The notes under the pieces were generated by a model. It was not told the origin of the DNA. It saw nothing but the letters and a program-made list of their open reading frames with translations, and did not search any database. A stretch of 12,325 nucleotides of DNA from Methanocalculus sp. (GTDB lineage: Archaea > Halobacteriota > Methanomicrobia > Methanomicrobiales > Methanocorpusculaceae), in assembly GCF_030651615.1 (NCBI RefSeq), contig NZ_JAUSCG010000088.1, positions 1-12,325 of the forward strand, written 5' to 3'. The first letter of the stretch is position 1; every line of letters starts with the position of its first letter. Both the position numbers and the translations under genes were made by a program. This document shows, in pieces, positions 1 through 6,712 of this stretch.

Positions 1-1
1 T

Positions 2-271
2 ATGGCATTTAATTCATGTTCCTATTGTGGCAGGACGATCTCGGGTGCAGGATCGGTGCGGGGCAATGGGTCTGCCAATGCCCAGTCGTCACGGGATGCG
101 CCCGCCTGCGTCGAATGCAAGCGGAGTAAACGGGATCGACCCCTTGTTATGTGGCTTCGTGCGGTGAAGAAGAATGACCGGAACAGATGGGCGATGATAG
201 AGAAGTACCATGCGAAGAAGACCGGAGGGCTGATCACGCTTGCTGTCCGGCGGATTTCAGAAGAACGGTGA
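2..271 (+). CDS. Small Cys4 zinc-binding protein related to HNH endonucleases, probably non-catalytic
   Basis: This 89-residue basic protein has two CxxC pairs, C6/C9 and C36/C39. The second lies in ACVECKRSKRDRPL, which matches the treble-clef half of HNH nucleases (usually CxxCNxxKxxxxL). The Asp-His motif normally found between the two pairs is missing: the linker (about residues 14-34) is short and contains no His. What is seen is a zinc knuckle without the usual HNH catalytic histidine. From that I infer a nucleic-acid-binding or degenerate HNH relative rather than an active nuclease. The ATG at position 2 is the first possible start, but the window begins one base earlier, so an upstream extension and the ribosome binding site cannot be judged. 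It lies 43 bases before the reductase gene on the same strand and may be cotranscribed. The family assignment is tentative. Confidence 0.6.
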   Translation: MAFNSCSYCGRTISGAGSVRGNGSANAQSSRDAPACVECKRSKRDRPLVMWLRAVKKNDRNRWAMIEKYHAKKTGGLITLAVRRISEER

Positions 272-314
272 TCCTCTCAAAAGATACATTGCCGACGGTG
301 AGAAAGGTCTGATC

Positions 315-1523
315 ATGGATGATCATCAGTTGGATCTCAGGGAAGGCAGACTGAAGCTGTATGCACTTGAGAAGGTGCTGCCGGCAGATGAGGCGGTCAG
401 GGTCAGGCGGGAGTATATTGAAGAGGAGACGGCGACCGATCTCTCTCCTCTTGGAGCCTATACGATCCAGATCGACCGGGTGGTTCAAAGGAACTGCGAG
501 AACATGATCGGCTGTGTCCAGGTACCGGTCGGAGTTGCAGGACCTGTTTCGGTGAAGGGGGAGTATGCCGAAGGGTCGTTCTGGCTCCCGCTTGCGACAA
601 CCGAAGGTGCTCTTGTTGCATCGGTGAACCGGGGATGTTCTGCGATATTAAAAGCCGGTGGTGCCGAGGTGCGGATACTCCGTGACGGGATGACCAGAGC
701 GCCGGTCTTTGCTGCAAAGTCGGTTATTCATGCCCATGAGGTGGCAGCATTTGCCGAAGATCACTTACTTGAGATCCAGGAGATCGCCGAGTCTACGACC
801 TCGCACGGTGAGCTGATCGGGATGGTCCCCTATATCGTCGGGACGAGCGTCTTCATCAGGTTTGAGTTCGACACAAAGGACGCGATGGGGATGAATATGG
901 TGACGATTGCCTCGCAGAAGGCGGCGGAGTATATTGCAGCAGAGACCGGTGCCCGGCTTGTTGCACTCTCCGGGAATATGTGTGCTGATAAGAAACCATC
1001 TGCGATCAATCTTGTTGAGGGGCGGGGAAAGACCGTCACAGCCGGAGTCTTCCTCTCCGATGCCCTCGTCCGTGAGGTCTTCAAATGTGATGTTGCATCG
1101 CTTGTTGATGTGAATGTCCGGAAGAATCTGGTCGGCTCAGCCCGTGCCGGAGCACTCGGATTCAATGCTCATGCGGCAAATATCTTCGCTGCCCTCTATA
1201 TCGCCTGCGGACAGGACCCGGCACATGTGGTGGAGGGGTCATCCTGTATCACGACAGCTGATCCGATGGATGGCGGTGTCTATGTGGCAGTCACCCTTCC
1301 TGCGGTGCAGGTGGGTACAGTCGGCGGCGGGACCGGTATTGCGACCCAGGCCGCCTGCCTTTCGCTCCTTGGAGTCTCCGGAAGCGGGGACCCGCCGGGT
1401 GCTCATGCAAAGGCGTTTGCCGAGATCATCGGAGCAGGTGTGCTTGCAGGGGAGTTGTCGCTCCTTGGGGCACTGGCGGCCCAGCATCTCGCAAAGGCGC
1501 ATAAGGAGCTTGGGAGAGGGTGA
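315..1523 (+). CDS. hmgA: Hydroxymethylglutaryl-CoA reductase (class I, archaeal)
   Basis: This enzyme reduces HMG-CoA to mevalonate with NADPH, the committed step to the isoprenoid chains of archaeal membrane lipids; it is cytoplasmic. All class I signatures are visible: ENMIGCVQVPVGVAGPV, TTEGALVASVNRG with catalytic Glu97, DAMGMNM, SGNMCADKKPSAIN with catalytic Lys226, GQD with catalytic Asp301, GTVGGGT, and the C-terminal LAAQHLAKAH with catalytic His391. The 402-residue length fits archaeal enzymes, which lack the eukaryotic membrane anchor. I chose the ATG at 315 because GAAAGGT lies just upstream; the frame is open for another 25 codons, but that extension looks non-coding. The phosphorylatable Ser that follows the catalytic His in animal enzymes is Ala here. 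The gene is followed after 41 bases by the ATPase gene on the same strand. Confidence 0.97.
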   Translation: MDDHQLDLREGRLKLYALEKVLPADEAVRVRREYIEEETATDLSPLGAYTIQIDRVVQRNCENMIGCVQVPVGVAGPVSVKGEYAEGSFWLPLATTEGALVASVNRGCSAILKAGGAEVRILRDGMTRAPVFAAKSVIHAHEVAAFAEDHLLEIQEIAESTTSHGELIGMVPYIVGTSVFIRFEFDTKDAMGMNMVTIASQKAAEYIAAETGARLVALSGNMCADKKPSAINLVEGRGKTVTAGVFLSDALVREVFKCDVASLVDVNVRKNLVGSARAGALGFNAHAANIFAALYIACGQDPAHVVEGSSCITTADPMDGGVYVAVTLPAVQVGTVGGGTGIATQAACLSLLGVSGSGDPPGAHAKAFAEIIGAGVLAGELSLLGALAAQHLAKAHKELGRG

Positions 1524-1564
1524 ATGTCCGAAAGAAACCGAGTGTTCATTGCGTGGGGATAGGT

Positions 1565-2749
1565 ATGAAGATAGAATCAATACGCCTGAAGAATTTTAAG
1601 GCATTTCGGGATATGGAGATGACCAATATTCCTCACTTCACCGTCATCGTCGGTGCAAACGGGACCGGGAAGAGTACCCTCTTCAGCGTATTTGGTTTTC
1701 TCAAAAATGCCCTCTCAGGAAATGTTAACTCTGCTCTCCAGAAACTTGGTGGGAGCCGGGGTTTCTTTGAGGTCCGGAGCAGGAATGCAGATGGGCCTAT
1801 TGAGATCGAGATCAAGTTCAGGGAGAGTCCTGAGAAACCCCTGATAACATACTTCCTCTCCATCAATGAAGAAAAAGGAAGAGCATTTGTTGAACGTGAG
1901 ATCCTGAAGTACCGACGTGGAAGTCACGGAAAACCCTGGCATTTTCTCGACTTTTCAAATGGAGTAGGGACAGCCGTCACCAATGAATTCGATGAGATGA
2001 TGAATGTCGAAGAGCTTCAGAAAGAGGAGCAAAAACTTAAATCAAATGATATCCTTGCTGTGAAGGGCCTTGCCCAGTTCGAGCGGTTTCCTGCGGTAGT
2101 TACATTGGGCAATCTCATTGAGAACTGGCACCTGTCGGATTTTCATATTAGCAGAGCCCGACCCGAACAGGAAGCCGGATATGCAGAGCACCTCTCAACA
2201 GAGGGAGAGAACCTCTCGCTCGTCATACAGTATCTCTATTCGCATCACCCGGAAACGTTTCAAAAGATTCTTGCTCTTCTCGGGATGCGTGTTCCTGGTA
2301 TAACACGTGTCGAGTCGAAGACGACTGAAGAGGGACGTGTCCTCCTGAAGTTTCAGGACGGTTCGTTTGAAGATCCCTTCCTTGCACGCTATGTTTCAGA
2401 TGGCACAATCAAGATGCTTGCGTATCTTGTTCTTCTTTATGATCCCTCTCCTCATCCTCTGCTCTGTGTGGAAGAGCCGGAGAATCAGCTCTATCCGAAA
2501 CTACTGATGGAGCTTGCGGAAGAATTCCGTGGTTATGCATTTCGTGGAGGCCAGGTCTTAGTTGCGACACATTCACCAGACTTTTTGAATGCTACCCGTA
2601 TTGAAGAGGTCTTCTGGCTCCGGAAACAGGATGGTTATACAACCGTTGTGCGGGCAGAGGACGATCCGCAGATTGCTGCATATATGAGCGACGGTGATCA
2701 GATGGGCTACCTCTGGAAGCAGGGTTTCTTTGATGGAATTGATCCCTGA
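1565..2749 (+). CDS. AAA_21 / RecF-like ATPase of an ATPase-TOPRIM pair
   Basis: A 394-residue ABC/SMC-type ATPase. It opens with the typical MKIESIRLKNFKAF strand. Walker A is GANGTGKST (Lys36), a signature-like region reads YVSDGTIKMLAYL, Walker B is LLCVEEPEN (Glu303/Glu304) and the switch histidine is His336 in ATHSPDF. Proteins of this shape (OLD family, Gabija GajA, PARIS AriA, RloA/AbiLi) usually drive or gate a nuclease or TOPRIM effector. I chose the ATG at 1565 because a GGGGATAGGT purine tract precedes it and the family motif starts exactly there; a GTG at 1520 overlapping the reductase stop would add 15 unconserved-looking residues. Its stop overlaps the start of the next gene (TGATG), so the two are translationally coupled and probably work together. 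A defence role is inference. Confidence 0.9.
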   Translation: MKIESIRLKNFKAFRDMEMTNIPHFTVIVGANGTGKSTLFSVFGFLKNALSGNVNSALQKLGGSRGFFEVRSRNADGPIEIEIKFRESPEKPLITYFLSINEEKGRAFVEREILKYRRGSHGKPWHFLDFSNGVGTAVTNEFDEMMNVEELQKEEQKLKSNDILAVKGLAQFERFPAVVTLGNLIENWHLSDFHISRARPEQEAGYAEHLSTEGENLSLVIQYLYSHHPETFQKILALLGMRVPGITRVESKTTEEGRVLLKFQDGSFEDPFLARYVSDGTIKMLAYLVLLYDPSPHPLLCVEEPENQLYPKLLMELAEEFRGYAFRGGQVLVATHSPDFLNATRIEEVFWLRKQDGYTTVVRAEDDPQIAAYMSDGDQMGYLWKQGFFDGIDP

Positions 2750-3306
2750 TGCGAAGTCTGGTCTTCTTTCTTGAGGAGGCGTCAGCCGAAGAGATGCTCA
2801 AAGGTCTGCTTCCCCGAATTCTTCCAGCGGATATTTCACCCCGTTTCATTGTCTTTGAAGGGAAACAGGATCTTGAGAAGCAGATCATCCGTAAAATGAA
2901 AGGTTGGAATACACCTGATACGCTCTTTGTTGTCATGCGGGATCAGGATGGTGGCGACTGTATCGCGATCAAAGAGAGTCTTGTGCAGAAATGCATCGAT
3001 GCTCGTCATGGTGATGCTCTTGTCAGGATCGCCTGCCATGAACTCGAGAGCTTCTATCTTGGCGATCCGGATGCAGTTAAAAAGGGTCTTGGAATCAGGA
3101 AGCTCCATGGATTGAGAGGTAAATCTGGATATGAGAATCCTGATCTGGTGGATCAGCCCTCACGGGTTTTGATGAAGCTCACGAAGTATCAGTACCAGAA
3201 GATTGGGGGCTCACGTGCGATCGGACCTTATCTTGCTGTTGATGGCTCAAACAGCTCTCATAGTTTCAATGTCCTGATTCGTGGGATTCTGGAATTGATT
3301 GGGTAA
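2749..3306 (+). CDS. DUF4276 TOPRIM-like protein, partner of the upstream ATPase
   Basis: This 185-residue protein fits the DUF4276 pattern. An N-terminal strand ends in acidic residues (FFLEEAS, Glu9/Glu10), a second acidic motif MRDQDGGD (Asp65, Asp67) follows, and then comes ACHELESFYLGDPDAV (residues 95-109), which is characteristic of this family. The early Glu and the later DxD correspond to the metal-binding residues of TOPRIM folds, so a Mg-dependent nuclease-like effector is plausible. There are no membrane segments and no signal peptide. The ATG overlaps the stop of the ATPase gene by one base, the usual arrangement for two-subunit ATPase plus TOPRIM modules. The enzymatic activity is inferred from fold and context only; no substrate can be read from the sequence. 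No clear terminator follows it. Confidence 0.85.
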   Translation: MRSLVFFLEEASAEEMLKGLLPRILPADISPRFIVFEGKQDLEKQIIRKMKGWNTPDTLFVVMRDQDGGDCIAIKESLVQKCIDARHGDALVRIACHELESFYLGDPDAVKKGLGIRKLHGLRGKSGYENPDLVDQPSRVLMKLTKYQYQKIGGSRAIGPYLAVDGSNSSHSFNVLIRGILELIG

Positions 3307-3365
3307 GCGTATTTTCCGTCTGCTCGTATGGTATCTGCCCTTCTGTAATGGCTTATTTACACTAA

Positions 3366-3390
3366 CTATCAATTCATTATATATTGATAG
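3366..3390. promoter_or_regulatory. TATA promoter embedded in an inverted repeat (probable operator) upstream of the Fic gene
   Basis: CTATCAAT (3366-3373) and ATTGATAG (3383-3390) are perfect reverse complements separated by nine bases. The spacer and arm edges hold an archaeal TATA-like sequence, TTATATAT (3378-3385 region). A start site about 25 bases downstream would give a leader of roughly 35-40 bases before the ATG at 3448. A factor bound to the dyad would block TBP. The Fic protein carries a C-terminal winged helix, so autoregulation is a natural hypothesis. The repeat and its position are seen; the regulation is inferred. Confidence 0.55.
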
Positions 3391-3447
3391 ATAGTGATAT
3401 ATCCTTTCTACCCTAGTACAGAATATATTCCTCTGTGAGTTGATCGT

Positions 3448-4722
3448 ATGAAGATCCCCATTGTTCCAGAGATAACAGATGATGATATGAGACGAGCAAT
3501 GGCTCATCTCGCAGATCAGGCTGTGATGGAAGTTGTGCTTGATGCAAACCGCCGATACCTCCATTGGGATGAAGTGCGGTACCGGGAGCTCCCTGCTGAT
3601 CCACACACAATGTGGACCCTGATGAAACTCTTCCGCAGAGCAGGCACCAGATCAATTACATTTCCGGATCTCTCTTTTGGGTACGCAATCCCGGATGGCT
3701 GCCTGGAGATCCTCCATCATATTGATAAGACAGCTGGCGGGAATCTCTCTGCAATCGTCGATACAGCAGGCCATGACAAGGAGCGCTATATCATCAGCTC
3801 TCTGATGGAGGAGGCGATCGCATCCAACCAGCTTGAGGGGGCAGCAACGACACGGCGGGTTGCCCTCAGAATGCTTGAAGAGCAGAGGAAGCCAGTGAAC
3901 CGTGATGAACGGATGATCGTCAATGGATATCGGACGATGAAGGAGATACGGTCGCTCCTTTCAGAAGATCTGACCCCTGACCTCCTCCTTCGGCTCCAGA
4001 GGATGATCACAGATGATACCCTCGATGATCCCTCAGATGTCGGACGTCTCCGGGATAATGATGAGATCATCATCCTTGACGGATCTGGTACCGTGCTGCA
4101 TACACCCCCTCCCTGTGCCAGGATACCTGATCTCCTCGATGCACTCTGCCGTTTTGCTCATACGACAGGGGATTTTTTCATCCATCCTATCGTGAAAGGG
4201 ATCATCCTCCATTTTCTTATTGGGTATATCCATCCCTTCAATGATGGGAATGGGAGGACCGCCCGCTCCCTCTTCTATTGGTATGTTTTAAAGAATGACT
4301 ACTGGCTCTTTGAGTATATGCCGATATCAAGGGTGATCTATACGACACGGGGTCAATATAAACGGGCATACCTCTACACCGAGACTGATGATCTTGACCT
4401 CACCTATTTCATCACGTACAATCTCAGGGTGATCGGGGAGGCGATAACCGATCTCCAAAGATACATCAATAATAACCAGAAGGAGTTGCATGCGGCGATC
4501 TCCTCTCTTGAACCATCAGATGAACTGAGCCTCCGGCAGGTTGAGATCCTCAGACGGATGATGAAAAGGGGTGAGGGGTCAATTACGATCAAGGAGGTCT
4601 CCGAGGTGTATCATGTCGCGTATGCAACAGCACGATCGGATCTCTTTGGTCTTGTGAATCATGGATACTTTAGGAAGAGGAAGCTCGGCAGGGAGTATCT
4701 CTTCTTCTACCAGAGAGAGTGA
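3448..4722 (+). CDS. Fic-domain protein (class II type) with C-terminal winged helix
   Basis: Fic enzymes usually transfer AMP, or another nucleotide or phosphate group, to a target protein's hydroxyl group. The complete active-site motif HPFNDGNGRTAR is present (catalytic His262). The inhibitory-helix motif SNQLEG (Ser126 to Glu130) lies before the core, as in class II Fic proteins whose inhibitory helix is in the same chain, so activity is expected to be self-restrained. Residues 1-110 form an N-terminal region typical of larger Fic proteins. Residues from about 365 to 424 resemble a winged helix (RQVEILRRMMKRGEG, then a recognition-helix-like VAYATARSDLFGLVNHGYF), suggesting DNA binding. 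Length is 424 residues. The ATG at 3448 is preceded by GTGAG. The gene has its own promoter. The target protein is unknown; a regulatory or toxin-like role is possible. Confidence 0.93.
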   Translation: MKIPIVPEITDDDMRRAMAHLADQAVMEVVLDANRRYLHWDEVRYRELPADPHTMWTLMKLFRRAGTRSITFPDLSFGYAIPDGCLEILHHIDKTAGGNLSAIVDTAGHDKERYIISSLMEEAIASNQLEGAATTRRVALRMLEEQRKPVNRDERMIVNGYRTMKEIRSLLSEDLTPDLLLRLQRMITDDTLDDPSDVGRLRDNDEIIILDGSGTVLHTPPPCARIPDLLDALCRFAHTTGDFFIHPIVKGIILHFLIGYIHPFNDGNGRTARSLFYWYVLKNDYWLFEYMPISRVIYTTRGQYKRAYLYTETDDLDLTYFITYNLRVIGEAITDLQRYINNNQKELHAAISSLEPSDELSLRQVEILRRMMKRGEGSITIKEVSEVYHVAYATARSDLFGLVNHGYFRKRKLGREYLFFYQRE

Positions 4723-4929
4723 TCAGTTCAGCTGCTCTGATCCGATCGAGATGGCTGTTACCCGGTTCACCTGCTTAGAGAGTGTCGCCTCCGGCCCGGC
4801 AAGCACCTTCATCCAGTACTTCTTCTCACTTCTTCCGGTTAACCGGATGAAGAGAGCAGGGTCTGAACCTTCTGGCAGAATCCCGCAGAGAAAACGAAAT
4901 GGTGAAATAGCCCAGTATAGTACTGTATA
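4723..4929 (-). pseudogene. Gene-like minus-strand open frame lacking a standard start codon
   Basis: Read on the minus strand, this stretch is open for 68 codons and ends with a TGA whose last base directly abuts the Fic stop codon, a neat convergent layout. The translation looks protein-like, with segments such as ILPEGSDPALFIRLTGR and the ending NRVTAISIGSEQLN, and the codon choice resembles neighbouring genes. An in-frame stop (4930-4932) closes it upstream, and there is no ATG, GTG or TTG until an ATG about 30 codons from the end. It could start at a rare codon (ATT 4906-4908 or a CTG), be the 3' remnant of a once longer gene, or be a chance open frame. I do not recognise the family. Apart from this frame and the promoter of the next gene, I see nothing else between 4723 and 4948. 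Confidence 0.35.
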
Positions 4930-4932
4930 TCA
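4921..4932 (+). promoter_or_regulatory. Probable TATA element for the lipoprotein gene
   Basis: TACTGTATATCA lies about 20-25 bases before the ATG at 4949, the distance expected if the transcript is leaderless or nearly so. A second AT-rich element, AGTATAGTA, lies just upstream at about 4914-4922. The site is inferred from spacing and composition only. Confidence 0.35.
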
Positions 4933-4948
4933 CACACGTGATGGTCAT

Positions 4949-6016
4949 ATGAAGTCTTCACTCATTCTCCCCCTCATAGGAGCCCTCCTCCTCGTTACAG
5001 CCCTTGTAGCAGGGTGTGTCGGCTCATCACCCGCGGCGACGGCATCTGGCATGCCGGATACTACTCCTGCTCAGATATCGACACAGAATACTGAGCCTGC
5101 CACGGTATCGATGGATAAGCCGCTCACTGTGGTGTCAGGCGATAAAGCGTTTGAGATCACGATCCTCAGTCAGATTCGGGGGAGTGCTGCCCGCTCTCTT
5201 ATCAAGGGAGCAAATGAATTTAATCCTGAACCCGAGGATGGAGCTGAGTTCCTCCTTCTTCAGGTGAACAAACAGTACTGCTCCGGTACAGGTGCTGATG
5301 ATACAACAGTCTTTGAGTACCGCCTCTTTGCCGGTGGTGATGGCGTAGACCCGATCTATGTGGTGATGCCCGATTCCCATATGGGATATCCCGATCTCAC
5401 ACTCCATCCCGGAGATGCTGCACGGGGATGGATCCTCTTCCAGGTCCCACACAATGAGGAAGTGATGCTGGCATATGCTCCCACATCCTCTCCGGCAGGA
5501 TTTATCCGGATCAAGAGTGAGATCGGCAGCACCCCGCTCTCAAGACCTGACGACCTCCTCCCTCCACGGGGTGCATATACCTATATGGATGCAAAGAAGA
5601 GTAACGAGCTCTCCATCACCTACCAGTACACCACCTTCCGGCAGACCCTCACCTATGAAACCGGGAGCGGATCAAAGCTCCTGAAAGCACCGGATGGTGA
5701 TCAGTTCCTCCTCGCTTTTGTCAAGGCGATACACATGGGTAACCGTGATGGGAAAAATTACCTTACACAAACCCCGTATCCATCATCTTTCAGACTCTAT
5801 GGTCAGGATGTGATCTATACTCCGGTGGTGCTGGCAGACAAAACAAGTGATCATACCTCGATTGGTGAGTTGTATGCAAGTGCCTTCCTCGATAGAAAGG
5901 AGTGTAAAGAAGGCTTCCTCGTCTTCCAGGTTCCTGAAGCTTTCAGACCGGATGACGGGTATCTTGGTCTCAATCTCGGGGTGGATCACTCGAATCCCTC
6001 CTGGAGTCTTGCATAA
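4949..6016 (+). CDS. Secreted lipoprotein with two tandem DUF4352-like (telokin/Ig-like) domains
   Basis: This 355-residue protein begins with a clear lipoprotein signal: a Lys, a hydrophobic run LILPLIGALLLVTALV, and the lipobox VAGC with Cys23 as the probable lipid-anchored first mature residue. A Ser/Thr/Pro-rich linker (to about residue 55) leads to two related domains, about 57-175 and about 209-350. Each shows the same order of motifs: a GxxF/D-Q-FLL strand, a loop ending in F-RLF or SFRLYG, and a closing GWILFQVP or GFLVFQVP. That pattern resembles DUF4352-type beta-sandwiches found on extracellular lipoproteins. It is expected on the outer face of the cell membrane; its ligand is unknown. 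I chose this start because it directly precedes the signal peptide, although the frame is open back to 4661. It ends shortly before the corrinoid operon but appears to be a separate unit. Confidence 0.85.
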   Translation: MKSSLILPLIGALLLVTALVAGCVGSSPAATASGMPDTTPAQISTQNTEPATVSMDKPLTVVSGDKAFEITILSQIRGSAARSLIKGANEFNPEPEDGAEFLLLQVNKQYCSGTGADDTTVFEYRLFAGGDGVDPIYVVMPDSHMGYPDLTLHPGDAARGWILFQVPHNEEVMLAYAPTSSPAGFIRIKSEIGSTPLSRPDDLLPPRGAYTYMDAKKSNELSITYQYTTFRQTLTYETGSGSKLLKAPDGDQFLLAFVKAIHMGNRDGKNYLTQTPYPSSFRLYGQDVIYTPVVLADKTSDHTSIGELYASAFLDRKECKEGFLVFQVPEAFRPDDGYLGLNLGVDHSNPSWSLA

Positions 6017-6038
6017 CGAGCTCCACTCCCCTCCATAC

Positions 6039-6046
6039 CTTTATCG
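6039..6046 (+). promoter_or_regulatory. Possible TATA box of the corrinoid-methyltransferase-kinase operon
   Basis: CTTTATC in the short gap after the lipoprotein stop is the only TATA-like element before the operon. A start about 25 bases downstream would fall at the first codons of the corrinoid gene, implying a very short or absent leader. The match is weak and the assignment tentative. Confidence 0.3.
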
Positions 6047-6070
6047 CTCACCAGTACCATTGTGAAAGCT

Positions 6071-6712
6071 ATGGAGAGTGAAGAGCCGGTATCCCCCGTA
6101 TACGCCCTTGAATCAGCACTCCTTGAGTCTGATCGTATAAGGGCACGGGAGATCCTGAGAACGTTCTGCAGACCAGATGATCCCTATGGCTGTATCTCCG
6201 GTCTGATCGAGCCTGCACTCAGGTCGATCGGTGAGCGATGGTCCGAAGGTGCTGCTGCCCTTTCACAGGTCTATGTGAGCGGAAAGATCTGTGAGGAGTA
6301 TATCCGGGGCCTTCCCGCCACACCAGCAGGTATTCGGCCGGATCAGCCGGTGATCGGCATAGCTGTTCTTGAAGATTTTCATACCCTTGGAAAGGAGACT
6401 GTTAAAACAGCACTCAATGCCTCCGGATATCGTGTGAAAGATTATGGGGCCGGTCTTACCGTCACTGTTCTTCTCGATCTGATCAAACAGGACGAGATCG
6501 AGGTGCTCTTTCTATCCACCCTGATGCTCAGGGCAGCACTTGCTGTCCGGCAGCTGATGGATGCGATCCGGGAAGAGGGTCTGTCAATCCGGGTGATCGT
6601 CGGCGGAGCACCATTCCTCTTCGATGAAGATCTCTGGAAGGAGGTGGGGTCCGATGCCTTCGCCCATGATGCATCTGAGGCGGTATCGATGGTTTCGGAG
6701 GATACCGAATGA
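6071..6712 (+). CDS. Corrinoid (B12-binding) methyl-carrier protein, MtaC/MetH-cap type
   Basis: Proteins of this family hold a cobamide whose cobalt accepts and donates methyl groups between two methyltransferases. The 213-residue protein has an N-terminal helical cap with the motif LIEPALRSIGERWSEG (about residues 46-61). A Rossmann-like B12 domain follows with DFHTLG (Asp102, His104, Gly107; the DxHxxG lower-ligand motif), LFLSTL (Ser149) and VGGAPF (Gly178-Gly179), giving the base-off/His-on signature. I chose the ATG at 6071, preceded by GTGAAAG; an in-frame GTG at 6062 would add three residues. Its stop overlaps the methyltransferase start (ATGA), so the two are coupled. No catabolic methyltransferase MT1 (MtaB, MtbB or MttB type) is in the window, so the methyl donor is unknown and a sensing role is possible. 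Part of this gene is duplicated in decayed form at 10243-10318. Confidence 0.92.
   Translation: MESEEPVSPVYALESALLESDRIRAREILRTFCRPDDPYGCISGLIEPALRSIGERWSEGAAALSQVYVSGKICEEYIRGLPATPAGIRPDQPVIGIAVLEDFHTLGKETVKTALNASGYRVKDYGAGLTVTVLLDLIKQDEIEVLFLSTLMLRAALAVRQLMDAIREEGLSIRVIVGGAPFLFDEDLWKEVGSDAFAHDASEAVSMVSEDTE

Noticed and set aside
1520..1564. GTG start at 1520 for the first ATPase, overlapping the reductase stop
   Set aside because: The extra 15 residues do not look like part of the fold, and the ATG at 1565 has a purine-rich site and begins exactly at the conserved MKIESIRLKNFKAF motif.
1114..1599. 161-codon frame inside the reductase gene
   Set aside because: It is a shadow of the well-supported reductase in another frame, with low-complexity Arg/Ser-rich composition.
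4721..4742. GATCAG/CTGATC stem-loop after the Fic stop as a terminator
   Set aside because: The stem is only six base pairs with a ten-base loop and no T-run follows; GATC words are frequent throughout this window, so chance is likely.
4661..4948. Long N-terminal extension of the lipoprotein frame back into the Fic gene
   Set aside because: It would bury the signal peptide and lipobox inside the protein and overlaps the Fic coding sequence; the ATG at 4949 directly precedes the signal.
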